In this document: positions 8,793 to 18,900 of the stretch, in pieces
How the letters are laid out: each line of letters begins with the position of its first letter
Position numbering within the stretch: the first letter of the stretch is position 1
Source: DATIJJ01 sp035478795
Lineage (GTDB): Bacteria; Pseudomonadota; Gammaproteobacteria; DSM-16500
Direction of reading: 5' to 3'
Length of the DNA stretch: 64,000 nucleotides
Assembly: GCA_035478795.1 (NCBI GenBank)
Contig: DATIJJ010000063.1
Location: 4,944 to 68,943 of the forward strand
Translations under genes and position numbers: made by a program
The notes under the pieces: model-generated
What the model was told of the DNA's origin: nothing
What the model saw: the letters and a program-made list of their open reading frames with translations, nothing else
The model's database searches: none

Positions 8793-10613
8793 CTATTGAT
8801 GAATCACAGAAAAAATGCGTTGAGCCAGCTTAAGACTGATACCTGGAACCTTTGCGATGTCAGAAACACTCGCCCGCTTTAACGCCTGAATCCCGCCAAA
8901 ATACTGCAATAATTCCCGACGGCGTTTGGCCCCAATTCCTGGAATCGTTTCCAAAACAGACGTCACGCGTTTTTTATCACGGCGCGCTCTGTGGCCTGTG
9001 ATCGCAAAACGATGCGCTTCATCCCGAATTTGTTGAATCAGATGCAGTGCAAGCGAATCGGGCGGTAAATGAATGGGAGCGTGATCGGTAAAATACAGCG
9101 TTTCAAACCCGGGTTTGCGCGTCACCCCTTTTGCAACACCGATTAGAAAAATGGTTTTAATATCCAGTTCTGCCAGGACTTTTTTTGCCGCATTCAATTG
9201 CGGCTTGCCACCATCAATCAATAAAATATCGGGCAAAACAGCCTGCTCTGATTGCATGCGTGCATAGCGACGTGTTAATGCCTGACGCATGGCAGCCACA
9301 TCATCCCCAGGTGTGATGCCTGAAATATTAAACCGTCTGTAATCACTTTTAACCGCACCCTCGCGATTAAATACCACACAGGATGCAACGGGCGATTCAC
9401 CCATGCTGTGGCTGACATCAAAACATTCAATACGTGAAGGCGTCTCATCAAACGAGAGCAACGTCTTCAATGCATCAAATCGATCATGCGCCATGGATTT
9501 CAAAAGCAACCGACCCGTCACCGATTGTTTTGCACTGTTTGTCGCGATATCCACCCATTTTTTTCGCTCATGACGGACATTCCCGGATAACACAACTTTA
9601 TGCCCTGCCCTGTCACGTAATGCACTCGCCAGCCAATCCTGTTCTGCCAATACGGTTTCCATGATAATTTCCCGAGGAATATCTTCCGCATTGTACTGAT
9701 CACCCAGATAATGTTGCGCAATGAATGACATTAAAATTTCTTCACGCGAAAAAGCCACCGACACATTGGGATAATACGCCCGGCTTCCGAGCATTCTTCC
9801 ACCCCGAATAATCAACAGTTGAATACACACGAGACCGGCAGCGAGTGCAAAACCAATCACATCGATATCACCTTCATCCGCATTCACATATTGCCGCGTC
9901 TGAATTTCGCGTAATTTTGCAATCTGATCACGTAGTCCCGCTGCCTTTTCAAATTGCAATTGCTTCGATGCCTCATCCATCTGCCGCGTCAACGCTGTCA
10001 ATACTTCCTCATTTTTTCCCTGCAAAAACAAAATGGCATGACGAACCTGTTGTTCATAATCGTCGGGTGAAACATATCCGACACAAGGCGCAGTACAACG
10101 CTCAATCTGGTATTGCATGCAAGGACGTGTGCGCGCAGCAAAAAATGAATTGGTACAATTTCTTATTTTAAATATTTTTTCAATGAAGTTAATCGTTTCA
10201 CGCACAGCCATCCCGTTTGGAAACGGCCCAAACCAGGTACCACTGCGTTTTTTTTTGTTTCCACGGTAAAAATCCACACGCGGATAAGGTTTATCATCAG
10301 TGATCAGGATGTAGGGATAACTTTTATCATCCCGGAACAACACATTGTAATGCGGCTTGTGTTGTTTGATCAGGTTGCATTCGAGGATGAGTGCTTCGTT
10401 TTCAGTGTGAGTAACCGTGATATCGATCGTCTCAACCTGTTTTAAAAGAGCCGTCGTCTTCAGGTCTTTTTGTGCGTTGGAAAAATAACTGCCGAGACGT
10501 TTTTTTAAATCGCGCGCTTTTCCGATATATAAAACATGCCCTTTTTCATCGAGCATTTGATAAACGCCCGGCTGATGGGTCACATTGGAAAGAAAGAGTT
10601 TACTATTTTGCAT
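8793..10613 (-). CDS. uvrC: Excinuclease ABC subunit C
   Basis: UvrC makes the 3' and 5' incisions around DNA lesions held by UvrB in nucleotide excision repair. Seen in order: the N-terminal GIY-YIG nuclease domain (PGVYQMLDEKGHVLYIGKA), a UVR motif in the middle (KQLQFEKAAGLRDQI), the RNase H-like second nuclease domain starting IECFDVSHSMG, and C-terminal helix-hairpin-helix motifs (ETIPGIGAKRR). About 606 residues, the usual length. The start is ATG 10613; it has no clear ribosome-binding site and follows the uvrY stop by 30 bases, so translational coupling to uvrY is likely. A TTG at 10640 is the alternative. Confidence 0.96.
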   Translation of the reverse strand: MQNSKLFLSNVTHQPGVYQMLDEKGHVLYIGKARDLKKRLGSYFSNAQKDLKTTALLKQVETIDITVTHTENEALILECNLIKQHKPHYNVLFRDDKSYPYILITDDKPYPRVDFYRGNKKKRSGTWFGPFPNGMAVRETINFIEKIFKIRNCTNSFFAARTRPCMQYQIERCTAPCVGYVSPDDYEQQVRHAILFLQGKNEEVLTALTRQMDEASKQLQFEKAAGLRDQIAKLREIQTRQYVNADEGDIDVIGFALAAGLVCIQLLIIRGGRMLGSRAYYPNVSVAFSREEILMSFIAQHYLGDQYNAEDIPREIIMETVLAEQDWLASALRDRAGHKVVLSGNVRHERKKWVDIATNSAKQSVTGRLLLKSMAHDRFDALKTLLSFDETPSRIECFDVSHSMGESPVASCVVFNREGAVKSDYRRFNISGITPGDDVAAMRQALTRRYARMQSEQAVLPDILLIDGGKPQLNAAKKVLAELDIKTIFLIGVAKGVTRKPGFETLYFTDHAPIHLPPDSLALHLIQQIRDEAHRFAITGHRARRDKKRVTSVLETIPGIGAKRRRELLQYFGGIQALKRASVSDIAKVPGISLKLAQRIFSVIHQ

Positions 10614-10643
10614 GATGTGATTTTGGGAAAAAGACGGCAACCG

Positions 10644-11303
10644 TCACGATTCATCCGCAGCCGATTTGTGGCCTTCAACAAGCCCCAGACGAATGGCCAA
10701 CAAGGTCAGTTCAACATCGCTGTTGATGCTTAATTTTTCAAAAATACGGTAGCGGTAACTGTTCACTGTTTTAGGGCTCAGGCACAATTTATCCGAAATT
10801 TCCTGCACTTTTTGACCGCTTGTGATCATCAGCATAATTTGCAATTCACGCTCTGACAAAATATCGAGTGGCGATTTTTCATCTTTCGAAAACCGCTTCA
10901 AGGCCAGCTGTTGCGCTATTTCCGAGCTGATATAACGCTGACCTGCATGAACCGTGCGAATCGCCCGAATCATTTCATCCGGATCACAGCCCTTGGTGAT
11001 ATAGCCCGCAGCGCCTGCCTGCAACAGTCGGGAAGGATACGGTTCATCATCACAGACCGTGAGCGCCAGCACCTTTAAATCCGGGTTATGGCGAATCATT
11101 TTGCGGGTGGCTTCAAGACCGCCTATGCCAGGCATTTGCACATCCATCAAAACCACATCCGGAATCACTGATTTTGCAAGACGAATAGCTTCCTCGCCCG
11201 AGGGCGATTCCGCAATCACTTTGATACCGGTGACGTCTTGTAACAGCCGTTTGATGCCGATACGCACCAGTTCATGATCATCAACCAACAGAACCTTAAT
11301 CAA
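10644..11303 (-). CDS. uvrY: Two-component response regulator, GacA/UvrY/LetA type
   Basis: A 219-residue transcription regulator with an N-terminal receiver domain (phosphoacceptor Asp54 in VLMDVQMPG, acidic pair DD near residue 8, Lys at the KG of the last strand) and a C-terminal LuxR-type helix-turn-helix (LSERELQIMLMI, KTVNSYRYRIFEKL). In gammaproteobacteria it partners a GacS/BarA/LetS kinase and drives Csr-regulating small RNAs; in Legionella the orthologue LetA governs the switch to the transmissive phase. The start is TTG 11303, since GAGGTG lies 7 bases upstream and the length then fits the family. It begins 36 bases after tRNA-Ser with no terminator, so it is probably co-transcribed with that tRNA, then overlaps into uvrC. 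Confidence 0.93.
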   Translation of the reverse strand: MIKVLLVDDHELVRIGIKRLLQDVTGIKVIAESPSGEEAIRLAKSVIPDVVLMDVQMPGIGGLEATRKMIRHNPDLKVLALTVCDDEPYPSRLLQAGAAGYITKGCDPDEMIRAIRTVHAGQRYISSEIAQQLALKRFSKDEKSPLDILSERELQIMLMITSGQKVQEISDKLCLSPKTVNSYRYRIFEKLSINSDVELTLLAIRLGLVEGHKSAADES

Positions 11304-11339
11304 CGGGGTACACCTCATTCGGTTTGCAATTCCAGGAAT

Positions 11340-11429
<90 letters not shown>

Positions 11430-11455
11430 ATGCAGCTAATGGACTTATATTTCTG

Positions 11456-11483
11456 ATTATACTCAGAGCAGAGCACATAGTAA
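11456..11483 (-). promoter_or_regulatory. Probable promoter for tRNA-Ser (and uvrY-uvrC)
   Basis: On the minus strand TTACTA (11478-11483), a 16-base spacer and a perfect TATAAT (11456-11461) lie 27 bases upstream of the tRNA. The -35 is weak. No other promoter is apparent for uvrY. Confidence 0.5.
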
Positions 11484-11575
11484 CGCTATGACCCTCCTGA
11501 TTCAACAAAAAAATAATTGCGCTTTTCTGATTAACCACCCGATGAAGAACAGCAGTATTTTTGCCGAAACCAGGC

Positions 11576-11581
11576 TATAAT
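11576..11581 (+). promoter_or_regulatory. Possible -10 element for the Bax-inhibitor-like gene
   Basis: A perfect TATAAT 34 bases before the chosen start codon at 11615. There is no good -35 hexamer at normal spacing. Confidence 0.4.
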
Positions 11582-11614
11582 AGCAGGCAGATTTTAATTT
11601 TTTGGAGAATGTCC

Positions 11615-12292
11615 ATGTCAATGAACGAAACAGTCGTCAGTCAACGAGGCAGGTCCCTTTTGGGCACCCATTCCGTGCTACGAAACACGTATTTATTGCT
11701 CAGCCTGACGCTGTTATTCAGTGCTGGCATGGCCGGCGTTGCGATGGCGCACGGGGCCGGTTTTGGTTCATCCATCGTTGCCTTTATTGTTGGCTTTATC
11801 CTGTTATTTGCAACGACCGCCCTTCGCAACAGTGTCTGGGGGATTGTGGCGGTATTTGCCTTCACAGGTTGCATGGGCTATTCCATGGGCCCGATGCTGA
11901 ATCAGTTTATTCGCGGCTATACCAATGGCGGACAATTGATCCTGACGGCACTTGGGGGAACCGGTCTCACCTTCTTTTTAGGGTCAGCCTATATTCTCAT
12001 GACGAAGAAGGATCTCAGTCACTGGGGAAAATTTCTCATGATCGGGCTGGTGATCTGCATCATTGCATCTCTTGCGAATTTCTTTTTTAAAATGCCCGCC
12101 ATGCAATTGGCCATTTCATCGCTCGTTACATTTATTTCGGCAGCACTCATGATGTATGACACGAGCCGCATTCTGAATAACGGCGAAACCAATTATATTA
12201 TGGCGACTATCAGTCTGTTTCTGGATATTTTAATGCTGTTTCAAAATTTATTGATGTTGCTTGGGGCGTTGAGCGGAAATAGCAGGAATTAA
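11615..12292 (+). CDS. Bax inhibitor-1/YccA family membrane protein
   Basis: A 225-residue protein with about seven hydrophobic segments, the hallmark of the UPF0005/BI-1 family. E. coli relatives are YccA, a substrate and modulator of FtsH protease, and YbhL. Seen: the conserved MMYDTSRILN segment near the C-terminus and the GCMGYSMGPML block in the middle. The start is ATG 11615, with GGAG seven bases upstream; neighbouring in-frame ATGs at 11609 and 11621 fit less well. Its stop overlaps the convergent dnaQ stop by 4 bases. Confidence 0.88.
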   Translation: MSMNETVVSQRGRSLLGTHSVLRNTYLLLSLTLLFSAGMAGVAMAHGAGFGSSIVAFIVGFILLFATTALRNSVWGIVAVFAFTGCMGYSMGPMLNQFIRGYTNGGQLILTALGGTGLTFFLGSAYILMTKKDLSHWGKFLMIGLVICIIASLANFFFKMPAMQLAISSLVTFISAALMMYDTSRILNNGETNYIMATISLFLDILMLFQNLLMLLGALSGNSRN

Positions 12293-12999
12293 AATTCCTC
12301 CTGCCACACGCATTTTCCTTTTTCGGACATGGCTTGCAATTTCTGTTCATGTGCTGCCATGTCATCCGTTGTTGCAACAATAATTTTTCGATTATTTGAC
12401 ACGGTTAATTTTTTCAGAGGGATATCCTGACTCGCCTCTGAAACAGTATCTGCTGTCTGCATCCCTTCAAACAAACTGCCTTGCCCGCCGGTCATGGCAA
12501 GATAGACCTGCGCCAGCAATTGCGCATCCAGCAATGCGCCGTGCCATTCCCGATGGGCATTCTCTACGTTGTAACGTTTACACAAGGCATCCAGACTGTT
12601 GCGCTGACCGACATGTAATTGTCGCGCGAGCGCCAGCGTATCCAGAATGCGGCAGTAATCAGTAATCCATCGGGGCTTTTTTTTGATAAGACCGAATTCA
12701 TAATTCAGAAAACCCGTATCAAAGGGTGCATTGTGAATAACGAGTTCAGCCCCGCGGACAAACTCAATAAATTCATCCACAATGTCTGCAAAAACCGGTT
12801 TGGTTTGCAAAAAATCCTGCGCAAGACCATGCACCGCGAGCGCTCCTTCATCAATGGGACGCTCGGGATTGATATATTGATGATAATGGTTGCCCGTCAA
12901 CTTGCGGTTAATGAGCTCAACACAGCCTATTTCAATGATGCGATGCCCTTCTGCTGTTTGAAGCCCCGTGGTTTCTGTGTCCAGTATAATTTGTCGCAT
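12289..12999 (-). CDS. dnaQ: DNA polymerase III epsilon subunit (3'-5' proofreading exonuclease)
   Basis: A 236-residue DEDDh exonuclease that proofreads within the polymerase III core. Seen: ExoI ILDTETTG at the N-terminus, ExoII HNAPFDTGFL near residues 89-98, and ExoIII HGALLDAQLLA near 153-163 with the catalytic histidine. Its ATG overlaps the rnhA stop by one base (TAATG), the classic rnhA-dnaQ linkage, here in tandem rather than divergent. Confidence 0.95.
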   Translation of the reverse strand: MRQIILDTETTGLQTAEGHRIIEIGCVELINRKLTGNHYHQYINPERPIDEGALAVHGLAQDFLQTKPVFADIVDEFIEFVRGAELVIHNAPFDTGFLNYEFGLIKKKPRWITDYCRILDTLALARQLHVGQRNSLDALCKRYNVENAHREWHGALLDAQLLAQVYLAMTGGQGSLFEGMQTADTVSEASQDIPLKKLTVSNNRKIIVATTDDMAAHEQKLQAMSEKGKCVWQEEF

Positions 13000-13442
13000 T
13001 ACCGTTTCCCCATCAATTCATCAATGGCCCGATTGGCAAGCAGATCCGCCATTTCATTTTCAGGATGTCCATTATGCGCCTTGACCCAGTGCCAGGTGAT
13101 GGTGTGTCTCTTTGCGCTTTCATCCAGTTCTTTCCATAAATCTGCATTTTTAACCGGTTTGTTATCTGCTTTTTTCCAATGGCGTTTTTTCCAGCCATCC
13201 AGCCATACGGTAATCCCTTTTTGTAAATATTGTGAATCCGTATGCAACTCAACCCGGCATGCCTCACGTAATTGTTTTAAGGCCTGAATCGCTGCCATGA
13301 GCTCCATCCGATTATTGGTTGTATCCGATTCACTGCCAAAAAACGTTTTTTCATGTTTGCCATATCGTAGCAGAACACCCCAACCGCCTGGCCCCGGATT
13401 GCCACGGCATGCGCCGTCAGTAAAAATAATCACATGTTTCAT
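12999..13442 (-). CDS. rnhA: Ribonuclease HI
   Basis: A 147-residue enzyme that cleaves RNA in RNA-DNA hybrids. The catalytic carboxylates are visible: FTDGACRGNPGPGGWG (Asp), MELMAAIQAL (Glu), HTDSQY (Asp) and the late Asp in ENEMADLLA. The start is ATG 13442 (KHVIIFTDG), which gives the family's length; an upstream in-frame extension would run into the preceding methyltransferase gene. Confidence 0.96.
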   Translation of the reverse strand: MKHVIIFTDGACRGNPGPGGWGVLLRYGKHEKTFFGSESDTTNNRMELMAAIQALKQLREACRVELHTDSQYLQKGITVWLDGWKKRHWKKADNKPVKNADLWKELDESAKRHTITWHWVKAHNGHPENEMADLLANRAIDELMGKR

Positions 13443-13458
13443 ATCAATCCGGTTTTCA

Positions 13459-14181
13459 TCAGGAAGGCCTTGGAATCTTGACACGCATGTTAGAAAAAGT
13501 CTGCTCCCAACGCAAGCGGATAGGCGTCAGCGGAGTCACTCTGGCCTTCGCCATCAGAATATACACACCACCCAGCGGTTTGAAAGTCGCATGCCCTGCT
13601 CTCTCAAAAAACGTCGATTTGAGATAACCCTGCCACGGCAGGCCATATAAAATAAAATCCTGTTTGATCCACTCAAAATCGGCCAATCCCAGCCACTTTT
13701 TTATCACGCCAGGCTGTATAAAATGATGGCACCAGGGAACGCCCTTCTGATGGGTCATTGTTTTTTTTAATCCCCATAAACTCACCGGGTTGAAACCCAA
13801 AATCACAATATGCCCTTCCGGTTTCACCAGTCGGCAGGCTTCTGTCAGTAACTGCCTCGGATTATCCAGATATTCGAGGCTGTGCGGCAAAAAAACCAGA
13901 TCGACCGATCCTGGCAAAATGGGCAATTCATAGAAATCACTTTCGATGGTGGTGACTGTGCCATTTTTATGGGGAAGCGGCGTAACAAGAACAGGATGTG
14001 CAATGACGCTTGCTCTGAGTAATTCAGCCTGATGAGGGACGCCAATCAGAACAGCCTGCTTTCCATAATACGTGGCCAGAGTCCCTGTTAAAAAATTTTT
14101 TTCAGCAGAAAGCACGCTCTGGCCCAGCGGTTCTGTTAACCATTGATTCCACTGTCGGGCTGCTCGATAGATCTTGATCAA
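13459..14181 (-). CDS. SAM-dependent methyltransferase (YafS-like)
   Basis: A 240-residue class I methyltransferase of the Methyltransf_11 type. The usual glycine-rich motif I is weak (AVLIGVPHQ). Later motifs are clear: DLVFLPHSLEYLDNP and then ACRLVKPEGHIVILGFNP. E. coli yafS, of unknown substrate, lies in the same rnhA-dnaQ neighbourhood, so this is probably its counterpart. The start is TTG 14181, with AGGGA six bases upstream; no in-frame ATG lies near. Confidence 0.8.
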   Translation of the reverse strand: MIKIYRAARQWNQWLTEPLGQSVLSAEKNFLTGTLATYYGKQAVLIGVPHQAELLRASVIAHPVLVTPLPHKNGTVTTIESDFYELPILPGSVDLVFLPHSLEYLDNPRQLLTEACRLVKPEGHIVILGFNPVSLWGLKKTMTHQKGVPWCHHFIQPGVIKKWLGLADFEWIKQDFILYGLPWQGYLKSTFFERAGHATFKPLGGVYILMAKARVTPLTPIRLRWEQTFSNMRVKIPRPS

Positions 14182-14350
14182 TGGGAGTCCCTGCCATCAA
14201 AATGATGAATATACCTTGACCTTTGTTGCATGCAAAGATTAAATTTGGGCAAAATGATGTGGCATATTCCTGCGAGGTCCATTTTTTTATCTTTTTGCTG
14301 GAATAGAGATAAATAATAATCCTCTTAAGGCATGAGATGAGTCAACAATA

Positions 14351-15955
14351 ATGACACTGGCATGGCGAAAATTATTACTTAACAGAATGGTTAAAAAAGG
14401 ACTGACAGGCTTTTTTTGTTTTTTCTGTTTCTTGCCAGGTGGCGTTTCTTTTGCAGCGACCAATAATGGCGAAGGTATTCAGGTTTATCAAAAAAATCTT
14501 CATTTATCGCCCGAACGAAAACAAAATCTCGCCAATGATATCAATCGCTACCACACAGCAGATAATATCTGGGACAGATTGCGCAGGCAATTTTCACTTC
14601 CCCATTATGAAAACAATCCCATCGTAGAGGCCAAAATAGAATGGTTTTTGAATCATCCGGATTTTCTGATGCATTCCATGACACGCGCGGCGCCCTATTT
14701 ATATTTTATTCTTCAACAAGTCAAAAAAAGACATTTGCCCGCTGAACTGGTCCTGTTACCGATCATAGAAAGTGCCTATAACCCGTTTGCCCTGAATACC
14801 TCCTCGGGTGCAGCGGGCATGTGGCAAATGATGTCTGCAACGGCATCAGGTTATGGCATCAGACAAAACGGCTGGTACGATGGGCGGCGCGATGTCGTTG
14901 CCTCCACCAAGGCCGCACTGAATCACCTTGCCTATTTACAAAGTTTTTTTGAAGGAAACTGGTTGCTGGCCATTGCAGCGTATGACACGGGAGAGGGAAA
15001 TGTGCTCGCTGCCATTCGCAGAAATATTCTGCATGGCGAAAATACGGATTTCTGGTCATTACCCGTCGCCCGGGAAACCCGGGATTATGTGCCACAATTG
15101 CTGGCGCTCGCTGTCATCATCAGTCACCCGGAACAATATCCCATTGAGTATCCCACCGTTCCCAATGCACCTTATCTCGCAGAGGTGGATGTGGGATCTC
15201 AAATGGATTTGAACGAAGCGGCTTCCTTTGCAGGCTTAAGCCTTCGGGAATTAAAGCAGCTGAATTCCGGTTACAGCCGGACAGCAACGGATCCTCATGG
15301 TCCGTTCAAAATTGTATTGCCGATTGAAAATGTCGAACAGTTCACCGAAAATCTGGCGAGCTCTTCTTTTTATGATCACGCTCATCACCTCACCGTTCCG
15401 GGTTATTCTTTCAGACACTTCGCGAGCCGGTCGCCCGATCAAAAATATAATCGAAAAAAAATAAACCCGATAAAGTCAATCAAGCCAATGTATGATGAAC
15501 CCACACCACAAACCGTCGACCGGTTTGAAGAGGATGCATCCAACACATCCATTGCCGAACAAATCGTCACAGCACTGGATACACCGGATGCACATTATGT
15601 TATGCAACCCGGCGACACACTGTACATGGTGCGTGCACACGATACGCTGGATACCATCGCGAAACATTTCCATATCAAATCGGCTACCCTCGCTATCGCC
15701 AATCAGGTGACACCCGGAAGCGCTCTTCATCCCGGCCAATCCGTTATTATTCCCACACACAGAAACCGTTCCGGCGAATCGCAACACTATGCATTAACAC
15801 CGGGCGATACGGTTTATATGGTTCGCCCGGGGGATACGATTGAAAAAATTGCCGAAAAATTTCACACAACACCCGCTGCCGTCCGACTGGCCAATCTGCT
15901 TTCGAGCAATCGACTGGAAGCGGGTGATCAGCTGGTGATTCCGACACACGTTTAA
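14351..15955 (+). CDS. mltD: Membrane-bound lytic murein transglycosylase D with two LysM domains
   Basis: A 534-residue periplasmic enzyme that cleaves peptidoglycan glycan strands to 1,6-anhydro ends. Seen: an N-terminal hydrophobic signal segment (residues about 15-35), the GH23 transglycosylase domain with catalytic Glu140 in IIESAYNP and the SSGAAGMWQMM motif, and two LysM carbohydrate-binding repeats near residues 415-465 and 489-533, each starting YMVR. There is no lipobox cysteine at the signal end, unlike E. coli MltD. The start at 14351 has only a poor ribosome-binding site; ATG 14387 is an alternative. Confidence 0.93.
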   Translation: MTLAWRKLLLNRMVKKGLTGFFCFFCFLPGGVSFAATNNGEGIQVYQKNLHLSPERKQNLANDINRYHTADNIWDRLRRQFSLPHYENNPIVEAKIEWFLNHPDFLMHSMTRAAPYLYFILQQVKKRHLPAELVLLPIIESAYNPFALNTSSGAAGMWQMMSATASGYGIRQNGWYDGRRDVVASTKAALNHLAYLQSFFEGNWLLAIAAYDTGEGNVLAAIRRNILHGENTDFWSLPVARETRDYVPQLLALAVIISHPEQYPIEYPTVPNAPYLAEVDVGSQMDLNEAASFAGLSLRELKQLNSGYSRTATDPHGPFKIVLPIENVEQFTENLASSSFYDHAHHLTVPGYSFRHFASRSPDQKYNRKKINPIKSIKPMYDEPTPQTVDRFEEDASNTSIAEQIVTALDTPDAHYVMQPGDTLYMVRAHDTLDTIAKHFHIKSATLAIANQVTPGSALHPGQSVIIPTHRNRSGESQHYALTPGDTVYMVRPGDTIEKIAEKFHTTPAAVRLANLLSSNRLEAGDQLVIPTHV

Positions 15956-15968
15956 TTCCCTGATTAGC

Positions 15969-18900
15969 TTACCGTCGTGGTGCAAGTGGCAGGGCATTGG
16001 CAGCATCGTCTTCTTCATCTGCTGCCACCGCCTCTGCTCCATGTCGAACCATGCTTGACTCAGGCTTCAGATTATTCTTGCCCATATGACAAAGGGTTTT
16101 CAGGGCGCTAAATGCATCCACAGCCGCATGTCCTACTTCAAGCGAAATATCGCGAGGCCAATGGCTTTCCACGCTCGCTAATAATTCAAGATCATTCGAA
16201 TCTAACTTGGTAGCTAAATCACCACCTCTCCTTTGCTTGATAATTGTCAGTGCAAGTTTCAACCTGTCCATATCATCAAATGTTGGAAAGAACTGGTCTA
16301 ATGAATATAGCCTTTTTTTCATTTTTTCGATGGCCATTGACGGTGTCAATGCTCTTTTTCTTGTATATTCCTTTATAATGTTCTCAATATCTCCAATCGT
16401 TTGAATGGGAATGGGTTGATCCTTCTCGTCCTTCCTTTGTTTCTGCTCTTCGGGTAGACCAGGGCCTCGGCACTTCTGAAGACATTTAATAAACTGCGCC
16501 GTCGTTCCATTTTGATCGATTGCACCATCCTTGACCATTGCGCCATACGTTTCAATATCATTCAACATCCGTTTGATATACAGGTCACACCACTGGATGC
16601 GTGTTTCCTTCATGTCTTCTACCAGTTTTGAAGTATGTCCCTTTAGTAATGTCTGCTCTAAAATGGCTTTAGCAGCATTGTAATCAGTGTACGGCTTGGG
16701 ATTATCCCGAGTGGAATCAAATTTTGCATCTTCAGGAACCGGATCAAGTTCTGTGTCCTTAATCTTGCCATCACGATCTTGAGTCCAATAGACATCCCTT
16801 ACTTCAGATCCCTCTACTTTTTTATATTTATACACATATAAAAAATCCCTGGTTGAGAGCATTGGTTTTTCGTTTTCGGCCAGTGGTTGCATCAAATGGA
16901 CGTAAGTCTGCGGGTCCCTGGGCCTATTAACTGACACCAGCATGTCCACCATTACCTGGTCCAATGGATCATTATCTTTTGTTTCTCGAGGAATGTTATT
17001 TACAGCATAAATCAAGTGTTGAAGGATCTTCGGCTGCTCTGTCTTATTAGTTGCACAAGCCTTTTGCCAGTCAGCCACGAATTGCGTTAACCATTGAGCA
17101 GTCATGACCGGGTTATTGCCTTCTGTAGATTCCAGAGGAAACTGCGCAACCGTCCTGGTCTTGCATGGCATGCGAATATCATATTTGGTTTTGGGGTGAT
17201 GGCCCTGATTTAATACAGCAACAACGTCCTCGTTAAAGCGCTTGTCATTACGGTCGAGCGTAGGAACCTCACCTTTTCCGATCCCCGCGAATAAACTTCT
17301 CATGGCCTCTCTTTTTCTATTCATCACCTCCTTTTGCTTCTTTATAGCCTCGTCTTGCTCCTCCTTTGCGTCCTTGCCAGTGCCAGTATCAAGTTGAATC
17401 ACACTCCAACGTTGACCAGAGCATCTATACAGAAAAAAGTCATGCTTTCCACACACCAGAACAGGTGTTTTATCTTTTTTTGCCTCGTCTTCAATCTTTT
17501 TCGGGATCACTACCTGGTGTGGATAAAGACATGATGGGTCTACCATTAACCGGACGTTATATTGATCTCTCTCAATCGCTGCCTTTTCCATGTCTTTAAA
17601 AAAAGTATAGCCCGCCGGATTTTCTTGATATGTTTTGTATTCAGCGACAATCCCTTTCGTTATTTTTTTTATTTCGTCTTTTCTGAACAAAGGCCCTTTC
17701 ACACCGAGATCAGGTATATCAAGCGCCTGGTACAACATGAGATGTAATGCGGGAACAAATGAACCCGGACCTTTTTCCTTCTCTCCAGGTAACTGCAGAT
17801 CTTCCATTGCCATTCTCAGGCAGGTTTTAATGTATAAATTTAGTTCTCCTTCAAGTTGTTTAATCTGGTTTTTTGTATTCTCGTCCGGAAATTGATGACT
17901 TAAACTATCAATTTTTTGACCTGATTCCTGCATCTTTCTGAGAAGTATGTTAGCTATTTCTTTATCAGATTCCGGGGCATCAAATTTTTTCACGATCTCA
18001 TCATAACGAGTTACAAACAGGAGACAACCCTTAAACCGTTCTGATAATTTTTTAACGAGAGGATCTGTGGATTCCAATATCTCAACGCGTTTTGCTTTAA
18101 TTTTTTCATATAAAAAGTCGGTGTTGTACTCATCCAGAATATGAGTAACATACCTGGAGCCAGCAAGTGCAGCGAACTGTTTAGAAATAAATTCTTTCTG
18201 AATTCGTTTGCATTCTGTGGCTGGTTTATATTCACCGTTTTCGCTGGAAAGATCATTTACTACCTGAAAAGGTAATGTCTCTACATGCTGACTCAATGCT
18301 TCTTCTATTTCTTTTTGTGCTGTTACTGCAATCTGTTCACCAATAGTTTGTTCAATCCATTCGTCACCCAATAAAGATCCAATAAAATTATCCAATACGC
18401 TGTCTTCTTCTCCTAAAAAAGATTTTTTAATGCCGGGGTTCGATAAATCCAGAGCAGACCCGGTTGGAAGCAAACCTGCCCACTCACTCAGTGACATGTT
18501 TTTAATTTTTTCTTTCCATTCAGTTTTAATCAAATCGCAACGTTTCTCCGCTGTACTTCTTAAGGCTAACGCAACTATCAAAGAAAGAGCTTTAGCATCA
18601 TTTTCTTTTAAAAAAATAAGGCTCTTCTGCAGAGGCTCATTTTCTCCCATCCGGGAAATAAGAATGTCTGCCAAGGGTACAGTACTATTTTTTTCTGTAC
18701 TGAATATCTCATAAATCAGGTCATCGCTGAGAGCAGCTTCTATTTTTCTGCTATGGAAATGTATCAAATTTTCACGAATAAAATAATCCTTCACATCTTT
18801 TATAATATTTTTCTTCGATTCAGCATCCAGCCGTTCAAAACGGTACATCACACCCGGTTCTTTAAAGTAACCCTGCATGAATGCATCCAGCTCTGATCTC

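Noticed and set aside
11602..12090. Second plus-strand frame within the Bax-inhibitor-like gene
   Set aside because: It is an out-of-frame shadow; the 225-residue membrane protein frame is clearly the real one.
14321..14350. CTTAAG upstream of mltD as a PmrA site
   Set aside because: A single half-site; the position 11 bases away does not match. The same holds for CTTAAG near 28088.
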